A stretch of DNA of 64,000 nucleotides from Rhodobacter sp. Its GTDB lineage: Bacteria; Pseudomonadota; Alphaproteobacteria; Rhodobacterales; Rhodobacteraceae. The notes beneath the pieces are model-generated. The model was not told the origin of the DNA, did no database searches, and saw only the letters and a program-made list of their open reading frames with translations. Positions 18,414-27,976 of the stretch are shown piece by piece. Position numbers and translations under genes: made by a program. Where the stretch lies: NCBI GenBank assembly GCA_027490955.1, contig JAIXXB010000006.1, forward strand, positions 1 through 64,000, in the 5' to 3' direction. How positions within the stretch are numbered: position 1 is the first letter of the stretch; each line of letters opens with the position of its first letter.

Positions 18414-19471
18414 TGTCTGATCCTATTCGTTTGCTGATTTTGGGCACGGGCGGTATGGCCGCCAACCATGCCGAGAAATTTGCCGAAATCGAGGGCGTGC
18501 AATTGGTGGGCGGGGTGGATACGCGCCCTGCGCAACTGACCGCCTTTTGCGATAAGTTTGGCATTCAGGGCCGCTTTGCCACGCTGGACGCGGCGCTGGC
18601 ATGGGGCCAGTTTGACGCTGTCACCAATGTCACCCCCGATGCGGCGCATTACGCCACAACCCTGCCCGTTCTGGCCGCTGGCAAGCATATTTTATGCGAA
18701 AAACCCCTCGCCACCACAGCCGCGCAGGCGCAAGACATGGCCGATGCTGCCCAAAAGGCGGGCGTTGTGAACATGGTGAACCTGTCTTATCGCAACGTGC
18801 CTGCCCTGCAACAAGCCGCCAAAATGGTGCGCGAGGGGGCCATCGGCCCTGTGCGCCATTTCGAAGCCTCTTATCTGCAAAGCTGGCTGACACAGCCTGC
18901 TTGGGGCGATTGGCGCAGCGAAAGCCAGTGGCTTTGGCGGCTGTCCAGCGCGCATGGGTCTAAGGGTGTTTTGGGCGATGTCGGCATTCATATTCTTGAT
19001 TTTACAACCTTTATTGCAGGCGAGAGCGCAACCAGCATTTCGTGCCTGTTGAAAACCTTTGACAAGGCAGAGGGGGGCAGGATCGGCGAATATGTATTGG
19101 ACGCCAATGACAGCGCGACGATGCAGTTGCATCTGTCGGGCGGCGCGATTGGCACAGTGGCCGCCACCCGCTTTGCCACGGGCCATATGAACGATTTGCG
19201 CCTGCGGATTTATGGCGATTTGGGCGGGCTGGAAGTGCGGTTTGAAGGCGCGGTCAGCGCCCTGCGCGCCTGCCTTGGGGCAGATGTTTTGACCCCAACT
19301 TGGCGCGATGTCGCCTGCCCAACCCTGCCCAGCATTTATGAACGCTTTATCGCCGCCCTGCGCGGCACGGGCGCGGCAGAGCCGACCTTTGCGCGCGGGG
19401 CAGAATTGCAGCGCATTTTGGATGCCGCCGAAACATCGGCTGCACAATCTGGCGCAAGCATAGCGGTTTAG
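18413..19471 (+). CDS. Gfo/Idh/MocA family oxidoreductase (operon A, third copy)
   Basis: A 352-aa dehydrogenase: RLLILGTGGMAANHAEKF (dinucleotide site), ILCEKPLATTAAQAQDM (EKP motif), and GVLGDVGIHILDF in the C-terminal domain. It is coupled to thuA by a one-nucleotide TGATG overlap and is the last gene of the lacI operon. Its stop overlaps the convergent AraC gene by 4 bp, so no separate terminator is possible in between. It is probably the ThuB-like partner of ThuA. Confidence 0.86.
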   Translation: MSDPIRLLILGTGGMAANHAEKFAEIEGVQLVGGVDTRPAQLTAFCDKFGIQGRFATLDAALAWGQFDAVTNVTPDAAHYATTLPVLAAGKHILCEKPLATTAAQAQDMADAAQKAGVVNMVNLSYRNVPALQQAAKMVREGAIGPVRHFEASYLQSWLTQPAWGDWRSESQWLWRLSSAHGSKGVLGDVGIHILDFTTFIAGESATSISCLLKTFDKAEGGRIGEYVLDANDSATMQLHLSGGAIGTVAATRFATGHMNDLRLRIYGDLGGLEVRFEGAVSALRACLGADVLTPTWRDVACPTLPSIYERFIAALRGTGAAEPTFARGAELQRILDAAETSAAQSGASIAV

Positions 19472-20397
19472 CGCAATTCCATCCGCAGAAATTGCTCGCG
19501 CACTTCGGCGGGTGGAATGCCATAGCCTGCCTTAAACTGGGCGTAAAACTGCGAAACCGAAGAAAACCCCGACCCTTCGGCCACGGCCGAAATCGGCATC
19601 GAGCTTTCGACCAAAAGCGCGCGCGCGCGCATCAGGCGCATGCGAATGACAAATTGCTTCAGCGGCGCGCGCATCACGCGGGTGAACAGCGACAGCGCAT
19701 AGTTTTCATGCAGCCCTGTCACGGCGGTGATATCGGCATTGCGCAGCGGCTTTTCGAGATTTTCCAGAACATAGCGCACCATGGCAATCACATGGCGAAT
19801 ATGGCTAGAAGACAGCGCGCGGTCACCTTCGATATGGCTAGAGGGCGCGCGCAGATAGGAAAGTTGATCCAGCGCCGCGCGGCGCAGCAGCGCGTTCATC
19901 TCCATCTTGATCACCTCGGCACGTTCAAAATCCCCCGTGCGGTAATCACTATACCAGCGGCGCACCTGCCCTTCGCTGCACAGGGCTTCGGGCAGCTCAA
20001 CCATCCCTCCGCCCAGCAACGCCATTTGAAATGGCGCGATGTGGTTCATAAACAAAAAGGCGTCCAAAGGTATGTAAATATTGCATAATTTTGATTGTTG
20101 CGGCCCACTTAATCGGCGGATATCGGTCAGTTGATGCGGCACGCCTGCCCAAAACACCACCAGCCTATTGGCAGGAATCTCGACGATTTGGCCATCGACG
20201 TTATAGGTCATTTCCATATCAATGGCAAAATTAGCCTCGATATGGCCATGCCAATGCGGTGCGCCCATCAGCACAGGATCAAAGATCCGCATGCCGAATC
20301 GGCCAAAGGCACGCTGGGCGCTGTAAAAGTGCCTCTCGTGGCTGGGCATGGGCGTCAGCGGGCGGCTTTTGGAAAATTCCGCGCGATCATTTGGCAT
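19468..20397 (-). CDS. AraC family transcriptional regulator (alpha-galactoside operon)
   Basis: A 309-aa regulator: an N-terminal cupin-like sensor (PHWHGHIEANFAIDMEM, then VFWAGVPHQLTD) and a C-terminal double helix-turn-helix (ITAVTGLHENYALSLFTRVM, then ISAVAEGSGFSSVSQFYAQF). This architecture is that of MelR/AgpT-like activators. It diverges from the SBP5-ABC/GH4 operon; the analogous S. meliloti agp genes are activated by the AraC-type AgpT. The ATG used begins MPNDRAEF; the track's extra 27 residues are unlikely. Confidence 0.85.
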   Translation of the reverse strand: MPNDRAEFSKSRPLTPMPSHERHFYSAQRAFGRFGMRIFDPVLMGAPHWHGHIEANFAIDMEMTYNVDGQIVEIPANRLVVFWAGVPHQLTDIRRLSGPQQSKLCNIYIPLDAFLFMNHIAPFQMALLGGGMVELPEALCSEGQVRRWYSDYRTGDFERAEVIKMEMNALLRRAALDQLSYLRAPSSHIEGDRALSSSHIRHVIAMVRYVLENLEKPLRNADITAVTGLHENYALSLFTRVMRAPLKQFVIRMRLMRARALLVESSMPISAVAEGSGFSSVSQFYAQFKAGYGIPPAEVREQFLRMELR

Positions 20398-20443
20398 GGA
20401 AAGGGCCTCTGTACTGCGATTCTTAGAAAACCAGAATACAATC

Positions 20444-20465
20444 TGCCAAAACGATATTGCTGGCA
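20444..20465. promoter_or_regulatory. Inverted repeat in the araC / SBP5 divergent region
   Basis: TGCCA and TGGCA half-sites are separated by 12 nt (AAACGATATTGC) 47 nt before the AraC start and 120 nt before the binding-protein start. It is a plausible binding site for the AraC activator or a catabolite regulator. The decamer AAAACGATAT also occurs in the LacI control region at 14003-14012. Confidence 0.4.
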
Positions 20466-20559
20466 AGGCTTTTGTCACGCACCTTAATATGACCGAAAGC
20501 TGGGGCAGATGCCGCTGACTTTGGGATCATAAAAAGACGACAACTGCCTATTGAAACCC

Positions 20560-20571
20560 GGCCAATTGGCC
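20560..20571. promoter_or_regulatory. 12-bp palindrome directly before the SBP5 ribosome site
   Basis: GGCCAATTGGCC is a perfect palindrome 2 nt before AAGGGAGGA, the ribosome site of the binding-protein gene. It could be an operator or, less likely, a small leader hairpin. Confidence 0.35.
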
Positions 20572-20584
20572 AAGGGAGGAACCT

Positions 20585-22660
20585 ATGAAGACACAATTCC
20601 AGCGCGCAGCGATGGCTGCGCTGCTTTTGGGTGTATCTGCCGCTGCTGTGCATGCCGAGATGATGGCAACCACCCAGCCGCCAGAACCCCCAAAATTCGA
20701 CGCGCAGGGCGAGCCGATCTATGTCAACCGCGCAGATATCTACGAATACAAGGCGCTGCCCGCCTATTCAGAACCCGCTTGGGTGACTGAATTTGTCACC
20801 GCAGGCAAATTGCCCCCCGTGGCCGAGCGCCTGCCCAAAGAACCGCTGGTGTTCAAAACCGCCAATATGCCCGATGGCAATGGCGTTTATGGCGATGTGA
20901 TGCGCCATGTGATTGGCGGGCGTCCCGAAGGTTGGAACTTTTGGGCGGGTAAATCCTATGGCTGGGGCGGGATCGATATTGGTCTGGTCGAATGCCTGAC
21001 GCGCACTGGCCCTCTGTTCACTGTGAATGCAGCCGATTTGCAGCCCATGCCAAACCTTGCCAAGTCGTGGGAATGGTCCGAAGACGGCATGTCGCTGACT
21101 GTCAAGCTGATCGAAGGCGCAAAATGGTCTGATGGCGATGCCTTTGATACTGAAGACATCGATTTCTATTGGAACGATGTTGTGATGGATCCAGAAGTCA
21201 CCCCATTGATGGGTGCCAGCCAAGAAACCTATGGCGCAGGAACCACGCTGGAAATCATCGACGCCTATACGTTCAAGATGAATTTCACCACCGCGTTCCC
21301 AGAATCGGTTCTGTATGCCATGGCCTACGGCAACTTCTGCCCCGGCCCAAGCCATATGCTGAAACCCAAGCATCCTAAGCATGGCGGCACCTCTTACGAA
21401 GATTTCGCCAACAGCTTCCCATCTGACTATATGAACTTCCCCACCATGGGCGCTTGGACTGTGGTCGAACATCGCCCCGATGACATCGTCATCATGCGCC
21501 GCAACCCCTATTATTGGAAAGTGGACGAAGCAGGCCAGCAACTGCCCTATTTGGATGAAATGCACTTCCGCTTGTCGACATGGGGCGATCGTGACGTGCA
21601 AACCATCGCAGGCACGGGTGATTTCTCGAACCTAGAGCAGCCTGAAAACTTTGTCGAAAGCCTGAAGAAAGCCGCAGAAGACACCGCGCCTGCGCGTTTG
21701 GCCTTTGGCCCACGCACCATTGGCTATGCGCTGTTTCCAAACCTGTCGGGCAATGGCTGGGGCGAACCTGATGCCCGCGGCCAAGCCGTGCGCGAGTTGA
21801 ACCGCAACCACGATTTCCGCAAAGCCATTTCCTATGCTTTGGATCGTGTGCGGCTGGGTGAAAGCCTTGTCAAAGGCCCCTTCACCACGCCATATGCGGG
21901 CGGTGTGATGCAAGGCACGTCGTTCTATGACGCAGCATCGACCACTTTCTTCCCGTTTGACGTGGCTTCCGCCAAAGAGGCGCTGGCTGCTGCAGGCCTG
22001 GAAGACAGCGATGGCAACGGCTTTGTCAACTTTGCTGGCGGCGAAGATGTCAATGTGACGCTGCTGGCCAATATCGATTACGCCACCGACAAGAACCTTG
22101 CCGAAGGCGTGATTGCGATGATGGCCGATGCAGGGTTGAAAGTAACCTTGAATGGCCTGTCGGGCAAAGACTTTGACAATGCCCGCGATGGCGGCAAATA
22201 CGATTGGTTCATCAACCGCAATGGTGTGGAATGGATCACCATGGTGCAAAACACCGCCATGCTGGCCCCCGTTGGGCCAAGCACGGATGCCAACCACCGC
22301 GCCAATGCGGCGGGCGAGTTGGACTTGCTGCCCTATGAGGAAGAGATGGTTAGCACCGTCAACGCCTTTATCGGCGAGCGTGATCCAGCAAAGCGCACCG
22401 AATTGGCCAAAACCTACCAAAAGCTGCACACGGAAAACCTAGACACGATTGGTCTGGTGGCCTTCCCTGCGGCGCTGATGGTGAACAAGCGTTTTGCCAA
22501 TATTCCTGCAGGCGCGCCCGTGTTCATGTATAACTGGGCCGAAGACAATATCATGCGCGAGCGTGTCTTTGTGCCAGCAGACAAGCAACTGGGCGCAGAA
22601 GAGCATGCCAACATGCTGCCTGGCGCACCAGGTGACGCAGGGCCAGTGTCTGCAAAGTAA
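20585..22660 (+). CDS. Family 5 ABC substrate-binding protein, AgpA-like (alpha-galactoside)
   Basis: A 691-aa SBP_bac_5 (peptide/nickel-binding fold) protein, longer than the usual ~530 aa, as in AgpA-type alpha-galactoside binding proteins. The signal peptide ends near VSAAAVHA, before EMMATTQPP. Fold landmarks are LAKSWEWSEDGMSLTVKL and GAKWSDGDAFDTEDI. The ribosome site AGGGAGGA is strong. It heads an operon of DppB/C/DF-type transporter genes and two GH4 glycosidases, so a melibiose/raffinose-like ligand is likelier than peptides. Identity with AgpA itself is inference from context and length. Confidence 0.85.
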   Translation: MKTQFQRAAMAALLLGVSAAAVHAEMMATTQPPEPPKFDAQGEPIYVNRADIYEYKALPAYSEPAWVTEFVTAGKLPPVAERLPKEPLVFKTANMPDGNGVYGDVMRHVIGGRPEGWNFWAGKSYGWGGIDIGLVECLTRTGPLFTVNAADLQPMPNLAKSWEWSEDGMSLTVKLIEGAKWSDGDAFDTEDIDFYWNDVVMDPEVTPLMGASQETYGAGTTLEIIDAYTFKMNFTTAFPESVLYAMAYGNFCPGPSHMLKPKHPKHGGTSYEDFANSFPSDYMNFPTMGAWTVVEHRPDDIVIMRRNPYYWKVDEAGQQLPYLDEMHFRLSTWGDRDVQTIAGTGDFSNLEQPENFVESLKKAAEDTAPARLAFGPRTIGYALFPNLSGNGWGEPDARGQAVRELNRNHDFRKAISYALDRVRLGESLVKGPFTTPYAGGVMQGTSFYDAASTTFFPFDVASAKEALAAAGLEDSDGNGFVNFAGGEDVNVTLLANIDYATDKNLAEGVIAMMADAGLKVTLNGLSGKDFDNARDGGKYDWFINRNGVEWITMVQNTAMLAPVGPSTDANHRANAAGELDLLPYEEEMVSTVNAFIGERDPAKRTELAKTYQKLHTENLDTIGLVAFPAALMVNKRFANIPAGAPVFMYNWAEDNIMRERVFVPADKQLGAEEHANMLPGAPGDAGPVSAK

Positions 22661-22697
22661 CGCAGCACAGCCCATAAGTTAGGGTTCCTCCCCTAGG

Positions 22698-22727
22698 GGG
22701 CGGGCAGGGCGCAGGCCTTGCCCGCCC
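22698..22727 (+). terminator. Hairpin behind SBP5
   Basis: GGGCGGGCA pairs with TGCCCGCCC around a 12-nt loop between the binding-protein stop and the DppB-type start. No T run follows, so it is best read as an attenuating or mRNA-stabilising element, like those behind the other two sugar-binding protein genes of the window. Confidence 0.6.
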
Positions 22728-22807
22728 TACCCTCCCCCGCCGCTGACCTTTCCTGCCCCGTTAATCACCCGCCCTTCCGTCATAACCCGCCACACAAAGG
22801 ACGCCCC

Positions 22808-23836
22808 ATGCTGCGATACATATCCATGCGCATCTTGCAGGCCATTCCTGTGCTGATTGTGATGAGTATCATCACCTTTGCCATCATTCAGGCCCCGCCA
22901 GGTGATTACGGCGATTTCATCCGATCCAATATGATGACCCAAGGTAATGCCACCGCCGAGGCCGCCAACCGCGCCGCCGAGGCCTACCGCGAGACGCATG
23001 GCCTGAACGATCCTTTGCCTGTGCAATATCTGCGCTGGGTCTGGGGCATTGTCACGCAAGGCGATTTTGGCATGTCCTATGCCTATAACAAACCCGTGGC
23101 CGAAGTGGTCGCGCAGCGCCTGCCCGCCACCATTGCCATTGCTCTGACCTGCCATTTGCTGGCCACGCTGATTGGCATTTCCTTTGGGATTTTGGCCGCC
23201 ACGCGCCAATATACGTGGGTCGATACGGTGCTGTCTTTTGTGTCTTTCCTTGGTATGACGATCCCGCGCTTTTTGCTGGCGCTGATCATCATGTATATTC
23301 TGGCCTTTCAATTGAACGTGCAGGAAATTGGCAGTTTTTATTCAACCCGCTATGGTGGGCAGCCCTATTGGACGGGCTTTTTGGATTTCAATTGGGGCAA
23401 GCTGTGGAACCTGATCCAGCATATTTGGCCCGTGATCGCTGTCGCGACCTTTGGCGGGCTGGCCTATAACATGCGGGTGATGCGCGCCAATCTTTTGGAT
23501 ACGCTCAATGCCCAATATATCGAAACGGCGCGCGCCAAAGGGCTTGGCGAAGGGGCCGTGATCATGCGCCACGCCGTGCCCAATGCGCTGCATCCGCTGG
23601 TGGCCTATCAGGGCGTTGTGCTGCCCTATATGCTGACGGGCGAAATTGAAGTGGCGATTGTCTTTGGCCTTGCCACCATTGGCCCTGCGATCATTGGGTC
23701 GATGGCCATTGGCGATGTGTTCGTGACCGCCACCTTGCTGCTGGTGCTGGGGGCCACGCTGATTATTGGCAATATCATCGCCGATGTGCTGCTGGTTCTG
23801 CTGGATCCGCGTATTCGTGTGGGGGCAGGCGCATGA
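22808..23836 (+). CDS. ABC transporter permease, DppB type
   Basis: A 342-aa inner-membrane permease. The first helix is ILQAIPVLIVMSIITFAIIQ and the family start MLRYISMRIL fixes the ATG, which has AAAGGA upstream. The EAA-like loop is IETARAKGLGEGAVIMRHAVPNALHPL. The stop overlaps the DppC-type start as ATGA. It forms the heterodimeric channel for the alpha-galactoside binding protein. Confidence 0.9.
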   Translation: MLRYISMRILQAIPVLIVMSIITFAIIQAPPGDYGDFIRSNMMTQGNATAEAANRAAEAYRETHGLNDPLPVQYLRWVWGIVTQGDFGMSYAYNKPVAEVVAQRLPATIAIALTCHLLATLIGISFGILAATRQYTWVDTVLSFVSFLGMTIPRFLLALIIMYILAFQLNVQEIGSFYSTRYGGQPYWTGFLDFNWGKLWNLIQHIWPVIAVATFGGLAYNMRVMRANLLDTLNAQYIETARAKGLGEGAVIMRHAVPNALHPLVAYQGVVLPYMLTGEIEVAIVFGLATIGPAIIGSMAIGDVFVTATLLLVLGATLIIGNIIADVLLVLLDPRIRVGAGA

Positions 23837-24969
23837 GCAACTCTGGTCAAACCTCTCCGCAAACCGAGGCGGCAGACGAGCGTCTGACCACCGTATCGAG
23901 CACCTCGCAAAGCTATGGCGCGCTGGTCTGGCGGCGGTTTCGCAAATCTTTTGCGGGGATGATGGGGCTGACGCTGGTGGCGATTTTGATCATCGTCGCG
24001 CTGTTTGCCGATTTCTTCGCCCCTGTGCAGCCCAATGCCGCCAGCGAAAGCTTCTCGCCGCCTGCCAAGATTTCCTTTTTCACCAAAGACGGCTTTACCC
24101 TGCGCCCTGTGGTCTATCCTATCGTGCAAAGTGAAGAGCTGGACCCCGTTACGTTTCAACCGCTGATGTCGCCCGATTATGACAACCCCCGCCGCATTGT
24201 GCTGTTTGCCAAGGGGTGGGAATATGAGTTTTGGGGCATCATCCCGATGAACCGCCATTTGTTCGGGCTAGAGGATGGCAGCCCCATCCATGTGCTGGGC
24301 ACCGATAAATTGGGCCGCGATATCCTGTCGCGCGGCATTGTGGGCGCGCGCATCACCTTGATGATCGCGCTGACGTCGATCACGCTGATCACCATCATCG
24401 GCACTTTGGCGGGGATCACATCGGGTTACTTGGGCGGGCGATTTGATTTGTGGTTTCAACGCTTTGTCGAGGTGATCTTGGCCTTTCCGCAACTGCCGCT
24501 GTATCTGGCGCTGACCACTCTGATCCCTGTGACCGCGCCGTCAAACCTGTTTCTGGCCTTTGTCATCTCGGTCATCGTGGGGCTGGGCTGGGCGCAACTG
24601 TCGCGCGAGGTGCGCAGCAAAACCATGTCGATGGCGCGGATTGAATATGTGCGTGCGGCCATTGCCGTGGGCGCCTCCGATGCCCGCATCATCACCCGCC
24701 ATATCCTGCCCAATGTGATGAGCCATGTCATCGTCTCGGTCACGCTGGGCATTCCTGCGATCATCCTTTTGGAAAGTTTCCTTGGCTTTCTCGGCTTTGC
24801 CGTCAAGCCACCGCTGATTTCTTGGGGCCTCATGCTGCAAGACGCGGGCAATTACGGGGTGATCGGGTCTTTCCCGTGGATCCTGTCCCCTGTGGGTTTC
24901 GTGCTGCTGGCAGTCTTTGCGTTTAATGCGCTGGGCGATGGTCTGCGCGATGCCATTGATCCCTATTGA
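23833..24969 (+). CDS. ABC transporter permease, DppC type
   Basis: A 378-aa permease: N-terminal helix GMMGLTLVAILIIVALFADFF, a long periplasmic stretch at about residues 55-150, LGTDKLGRDILSRGIVGARI (DppC signature) and the EAA-like loop VRAAIAVGASDARIITRHIL. It overlaps the preceding gene by 4 nt and the following ATPase starts 11 nt after its stop, so the four transporter genes form one translational unit. Confidence 0.9.
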   Translation: MSNSGQTSPQTEAADERLTTVSSTSQSYGALVWRRFRKSFAGMMGLTLVAILIIVALFADFFAPVQPNAASESFSPPAKISFFTKDGFTLRPVVYPIVQSEELDPVTFQPLMSPDYDNPRRIVLFAKGWEYEFWGIIPMNRHLFGLEDGSPIHVLGTDKLGRDILSRGIVGARITLMIALTSITLITIIGTLAGITSGYLGGRFDLWFQRFVEVILAFPQLPLYLALTTLIPVTAPSNLFLAFVISVIVGLGWAQLSREVRSKTMSMARIEYVRAAIAVGASDARIITRHILPNVMSHVIVSVTLGIPAIILLESFLGFLGFAVKPPLISWGLMLQDAGNYGVIGSFPWILSPVGFVLLAVFAFNALGDGLRDAIDPY

Positions 24970-24980
24970 AAGGCGCGACC

Positions 24981-26597
24981 ATGAACACAGAAATCGCGCT
25001 TGAGGCCCGCAACATCGGGGTCACCTTTACTGTCGATGGCGGCGTGGTCGAGGCGGTGAAAGACGTCTCTTTCACCCTGCATCGCGGCCAAACCATTGCT
25101 TTGGTGGGGGAATCTGGTTCGGGCAAATCGGTGACGGCCCGCGTCATAATGAAACTACTAACCAAACGGGCCATCGTCTCGCCCAAAACGGAAATCATCT
25201 ATGCAGGCCAAAACATGGCGCAATTGTCCGACCGCGACATGCGCCGCCTGCGTGGCAACCGCCTGACAATGATTTTCCAAGAGCCGATGTCATCGCTGAA
25301 CCCTGTCTATACCATCGGCGCGCAATTGGCCGAAGTGCTGCGCATTCATAACCGCCAGATGGGCGCGAAAGCCGCCCTTGCCCGCGCGCGCGATTTGCTG
25401 GAATTGGTGCAAATCCCCGATCCAGAGGCGCGGATACGCCAATATCCGCATCAATTGTCTGGCGGGCAACGCCAGCGCGTGATGATTGCCATGGCGCTGG
25501 CCAATAACCCCGATGTGCTGATCGCGGACGAGCCGACCACCGCCCTTGACGTCACCGTTCAGGCCGAGATTTTAAACCTTATCAAGGCGTTGCAGGCCAA
25601 AATGGGCATGGCAGTGATTTTGATCACCCATGATCTGACTGTCGTGCGCCAATTTGCCGACCATGTTTATGTGATGCAGCATGGCGTGGTGCGCGAACAT
25701 GGCCCAACCGAGGCGCTGTTCACCGCGCCCCAGCATCCCTATACGCAGCGCCTTTTGGCATCCGAACCCAAGGGGCAGGCAAACCCGCTGCAAGGCCACC
25801 CTGAAACCGTGATCGAAGGGCGCAATGTGCGCGTGACCTACACTTTGCGCAAAGGCGGCACGTTCAAGGGCCATAACTATGATTTGCAGGCGGTCGATGG
25901 GCTGTCACTGGCCCTAAAGCGCGGCGAGACTTTGGGCATTGTGGGCGAATCGGGCAGCGGCAAAACCACCTTTGGCCAAGCCTTGCTGCGGTTGACCAAA
26001 CTGACCCAAGGCGAAGTGGATTTCATGGGCCAGCGCATCGAAGGGCTGGATCGCAAGGGCATGAAACCCTTTCGCCAGCGCATGCAGATTGTCTTCCAAG
26101 ACCCGTTTTCATCGCTGAACCCGCGCATGTCGGTGCGCCAAATCATCGAAGAAGGTCTGACAGTTAATAACATCGGCACATCGGGCGCAGACCGCCTTGA
26201 ACGGGTCCGCCGCGCGCTGCGCGATGCGGGTATGCCCGACAGCATCCTGTCACGCTTTCCGCATGAATTTTCGGGCGGCCAGCGCCAGCGCCTTGCCATC
26301 GCGCGGGCCATTGCACTAGAGCCCGAGTTTATCTTGCTGGATGAACCCACCTCTGCGCTTGATCTGTCTGTTCAGGCGCAGATTATTGATTTGCTGCGCA
26401 AATTGCAGGCCGAAAAGGGCCTGTCATATTTGTTCATCAGCCACGATCTAAAAGTCGTGCGCGCCCTGTGTCACCGCGTGATTGTGATGCAGAATGGCAA
26501 AATTGTGGAACAAGGCCCCGTGGCCGATGTTCTGGAACACCCCTCAACCGACTATACGCGCCGGCTGGTACGCGCCGCGTTTGACATTGCAACCTAA
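24981..26597 (+). CDS. Fused dipeptide-type ABC ATPase (DppD-DppF)
   Basis: A 538-aa protein with two complete nucleotide-binding domains. The first has [18 protein letters not shown] and [14 protein letters not shown] (about residues 1-270). The second has [18 protein letters not shown] and [14 protein letters not shown] (about 275-538). Such tandem ATPases energise SBP5-type transporters. The track start is a TTG overlapping the permease stop; the ATG 15 nt later fits the family start ([14 protein letters not shown]). The next gene begins 10 nt behind. Confidence 0.91.
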   Translation: MNTEIALEARNIGVTFTVDGGVVEAVKDVSFTLHRGQTIALVGESGSGKSVTARVIMKLLTKRAIVSPKTEIIYAGQNMAQLSDRDMRRLRGNRLTMIFQEPMSSLNPVYTIGAQLAEVLRIHNRQMGAKAALARARDLLELVQIPDPEARIRQYPHQLSGGQRQRVMIAMALANNPDVLIADEPTTALDVTVQAEILNLIKALQAKMGMAVILITHDLTVVRQFADHVYVMQHGVVREHGPTEALFTAPQHPYTQRLLASEPKGQANPLQGHPETVIEGRNVRVTYTLRKGGTFKGHNYDLQAVDGLSLALKRGETLGIVGESGSGKTTFGQALLRLTKLTQGEVDFMGQRIEGLDRKGMKPFRQRMQIVFQDPFSSLNPRMSVRQIIEEGLTVNNIGTSGADRLERVRRALRDAGMPDSILSRFPHEFSGGQRQRLAIARAIALEPEFILLDEPTSALDLSVQAQIIDLLRKLQAEKGLSYLFISHDLKVVRALCHRVIVMQNGKIVEQGPVADVLEHPSTDYTRRLVRAAFDIAT

Positions 26598-26607
26598 GGA
26601 TAAAAAC

Positions 26608-27975
26608 ATGCCTACCCCCGTGATTACCTTTATCGGCGCTGGTTCTGCCGTGTTCACCAAAAACATCGCTGGCGATATTCTGTCGCGCCCTGCACTTGCG
26701 GGGGCGGAAATTCGGCTGATGGATATCAATCCAGAACGCCTGTCCGAATCTGAAATCATCGTCGGCAAGCTGGCGCAGTCACTGGGCGGCAAAGCCACTG
26801 TAAAGACCTTTTCCAATCAGCGCCGCGCGCTGGATGGGGCCAATTTCGTTGTCTGCTGCTTTCAAGTTGGCGGGTACGAGCCCTGCACAGTGACCGATTT
26901 CGAAGTGCCTAAGGCATACGGCCTGCGCCAAACCATCGCCGATACGCTGGGCGTGGGCGGCATTATGCGCGGCCTTCGCACTGTGCCTGTTTTGTGGGGC
27001 ATTTGCGAAGATATGCTGGCCGTCTGCCCCGATGCGCTGATGATGCAATATGTCAACCCAATGGCCATCAACACATGGGCGATTGCCGCAAAATACCCCA
27101 CGATCAAGCAGGTCGGCCTGTGCCATTCGGTGCAGGGCACGGCATGGGAACTGGCGCGTGATTTGGACATTCCCGTGGAAGAAATTCGCTACCGCGCGGG
27201 TGGCATCAACCACATGTCGTTCTACTTGAACTTTGAACATCGCCAAGCAGATGGATCATACGTTGATCTCTACCCTGCCCTGTTGAAAGGCTACCGCGAG
27301 GGGCGCTTTCCCAAGCCATCGCATTGGAACCCGCGCTGCCCCAATAAGGTGCGCTATGAAATGCTGACCCGCGTGGGCCATTTCGTCACCGAAAGTTCCG
27401 AACATTTCGCCGAATATACCCCGTGGTTCATCAAACGTGACCGCCCTGATTTGATTGAAAAATTCGGCATCCCGCTGGACGAATACCCCAAGCGCTGTGT
27501 TGAACAAATCGCGCGCTGGAAAAAAGAGGCCGAGGCGCTGAAAACCGCCAATACCATCGAAGTGTCCGAAAGCCACGAATATGCCAGCCAGATCGTGAAC
27601 TCGGTCGTCACGGGCGAGCCTTCGGTGATTTACGGCAATGTCGCCAACCACGGCTTTATTCCGCAACTGCCCGCAGGCTGCGCCGTCGAGGTGCCAACGC
27701 TGGTCGATAGCAGCGGTTTGCAGCCCACTGTGGTGCAGGGTATCCCGCCGCAACTGATTGCGATGATGCGCACCAATATCAATGTGCAAGAGCTGACTGT
27801 GGCCGCGCTGATGACCGAAGACCCCCAGCATATCTATCACGCCGCAATGATGGATCCCCATACCGCAGCAGAACTGGATTTGGATCAGATTTGGAACCTG
27901 ACCCACGACCTGTTGGCCGCCCATGGCGATTGGCTGCCCGCTTGGGCGCGCCCCGATCAGCGCAAAGCAGGCTAA
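26608..27975 (+). CDS. GH4 glycosidase, CHSV type (alpha-galactosidase, MelA-like)
   Basis: A 455-aa NAD- and Mn-dependent family 4 hydrolase, which cleaves by transient oxidation at C3 and elimination. It shows the Rossmann motif FIGAGSAVFTKN, the metal-binding C172-H173 in LCHSVQGT, and N201-H202 in AGGINHMSF. The CHSV variant is associated with alpha-galactosidases. The true start is MPTPVIT behind AAGGA; the track extends 38 residues into the ATPase gene. It has no signal peptide, so it acts on imported galactosides. Confidence 0.87.
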   Translation: MPTPVITFIGAGSAVFTKNIAGDILSRPALAGAEIRLMDINPERLSESEIIVGKLAQSLGGKATVKTFSNQRRALDGANFVVCCFQVGGYEPCTVTDFEVPKAYGLRQTIADTLGVGGIMRGLRTVPVLWGICEDMLAVCPDALMMQYVNPMAINTWAIAAKYPTIKQVGLCHSVQGTAWELARDLDIPVEEIRYRAGGINHMSFYLNFEHRQADGSYVDLYPALLKGYREGRFPKPSHWNPRCPNKVRYEMLTRVGHFVTESSEHFAEYTPWFIKRDRPDLIEKFGIPLDEYPKRCVEQIARWKKEAEALKTANTIEVSESHEYASQIVNSVVTGEPSVIYGNVANHGFIPQLPAGCAVEVPTLVDSSGLQPTVVQGIPPQLIAMMRTNINVQELTVAALMTEDPQHIYHAAMMDPHTAAELDLDQIWNLTHDLLAAHGDWLPAWARPDQRKAG

Positions 27976-27976
27976 G

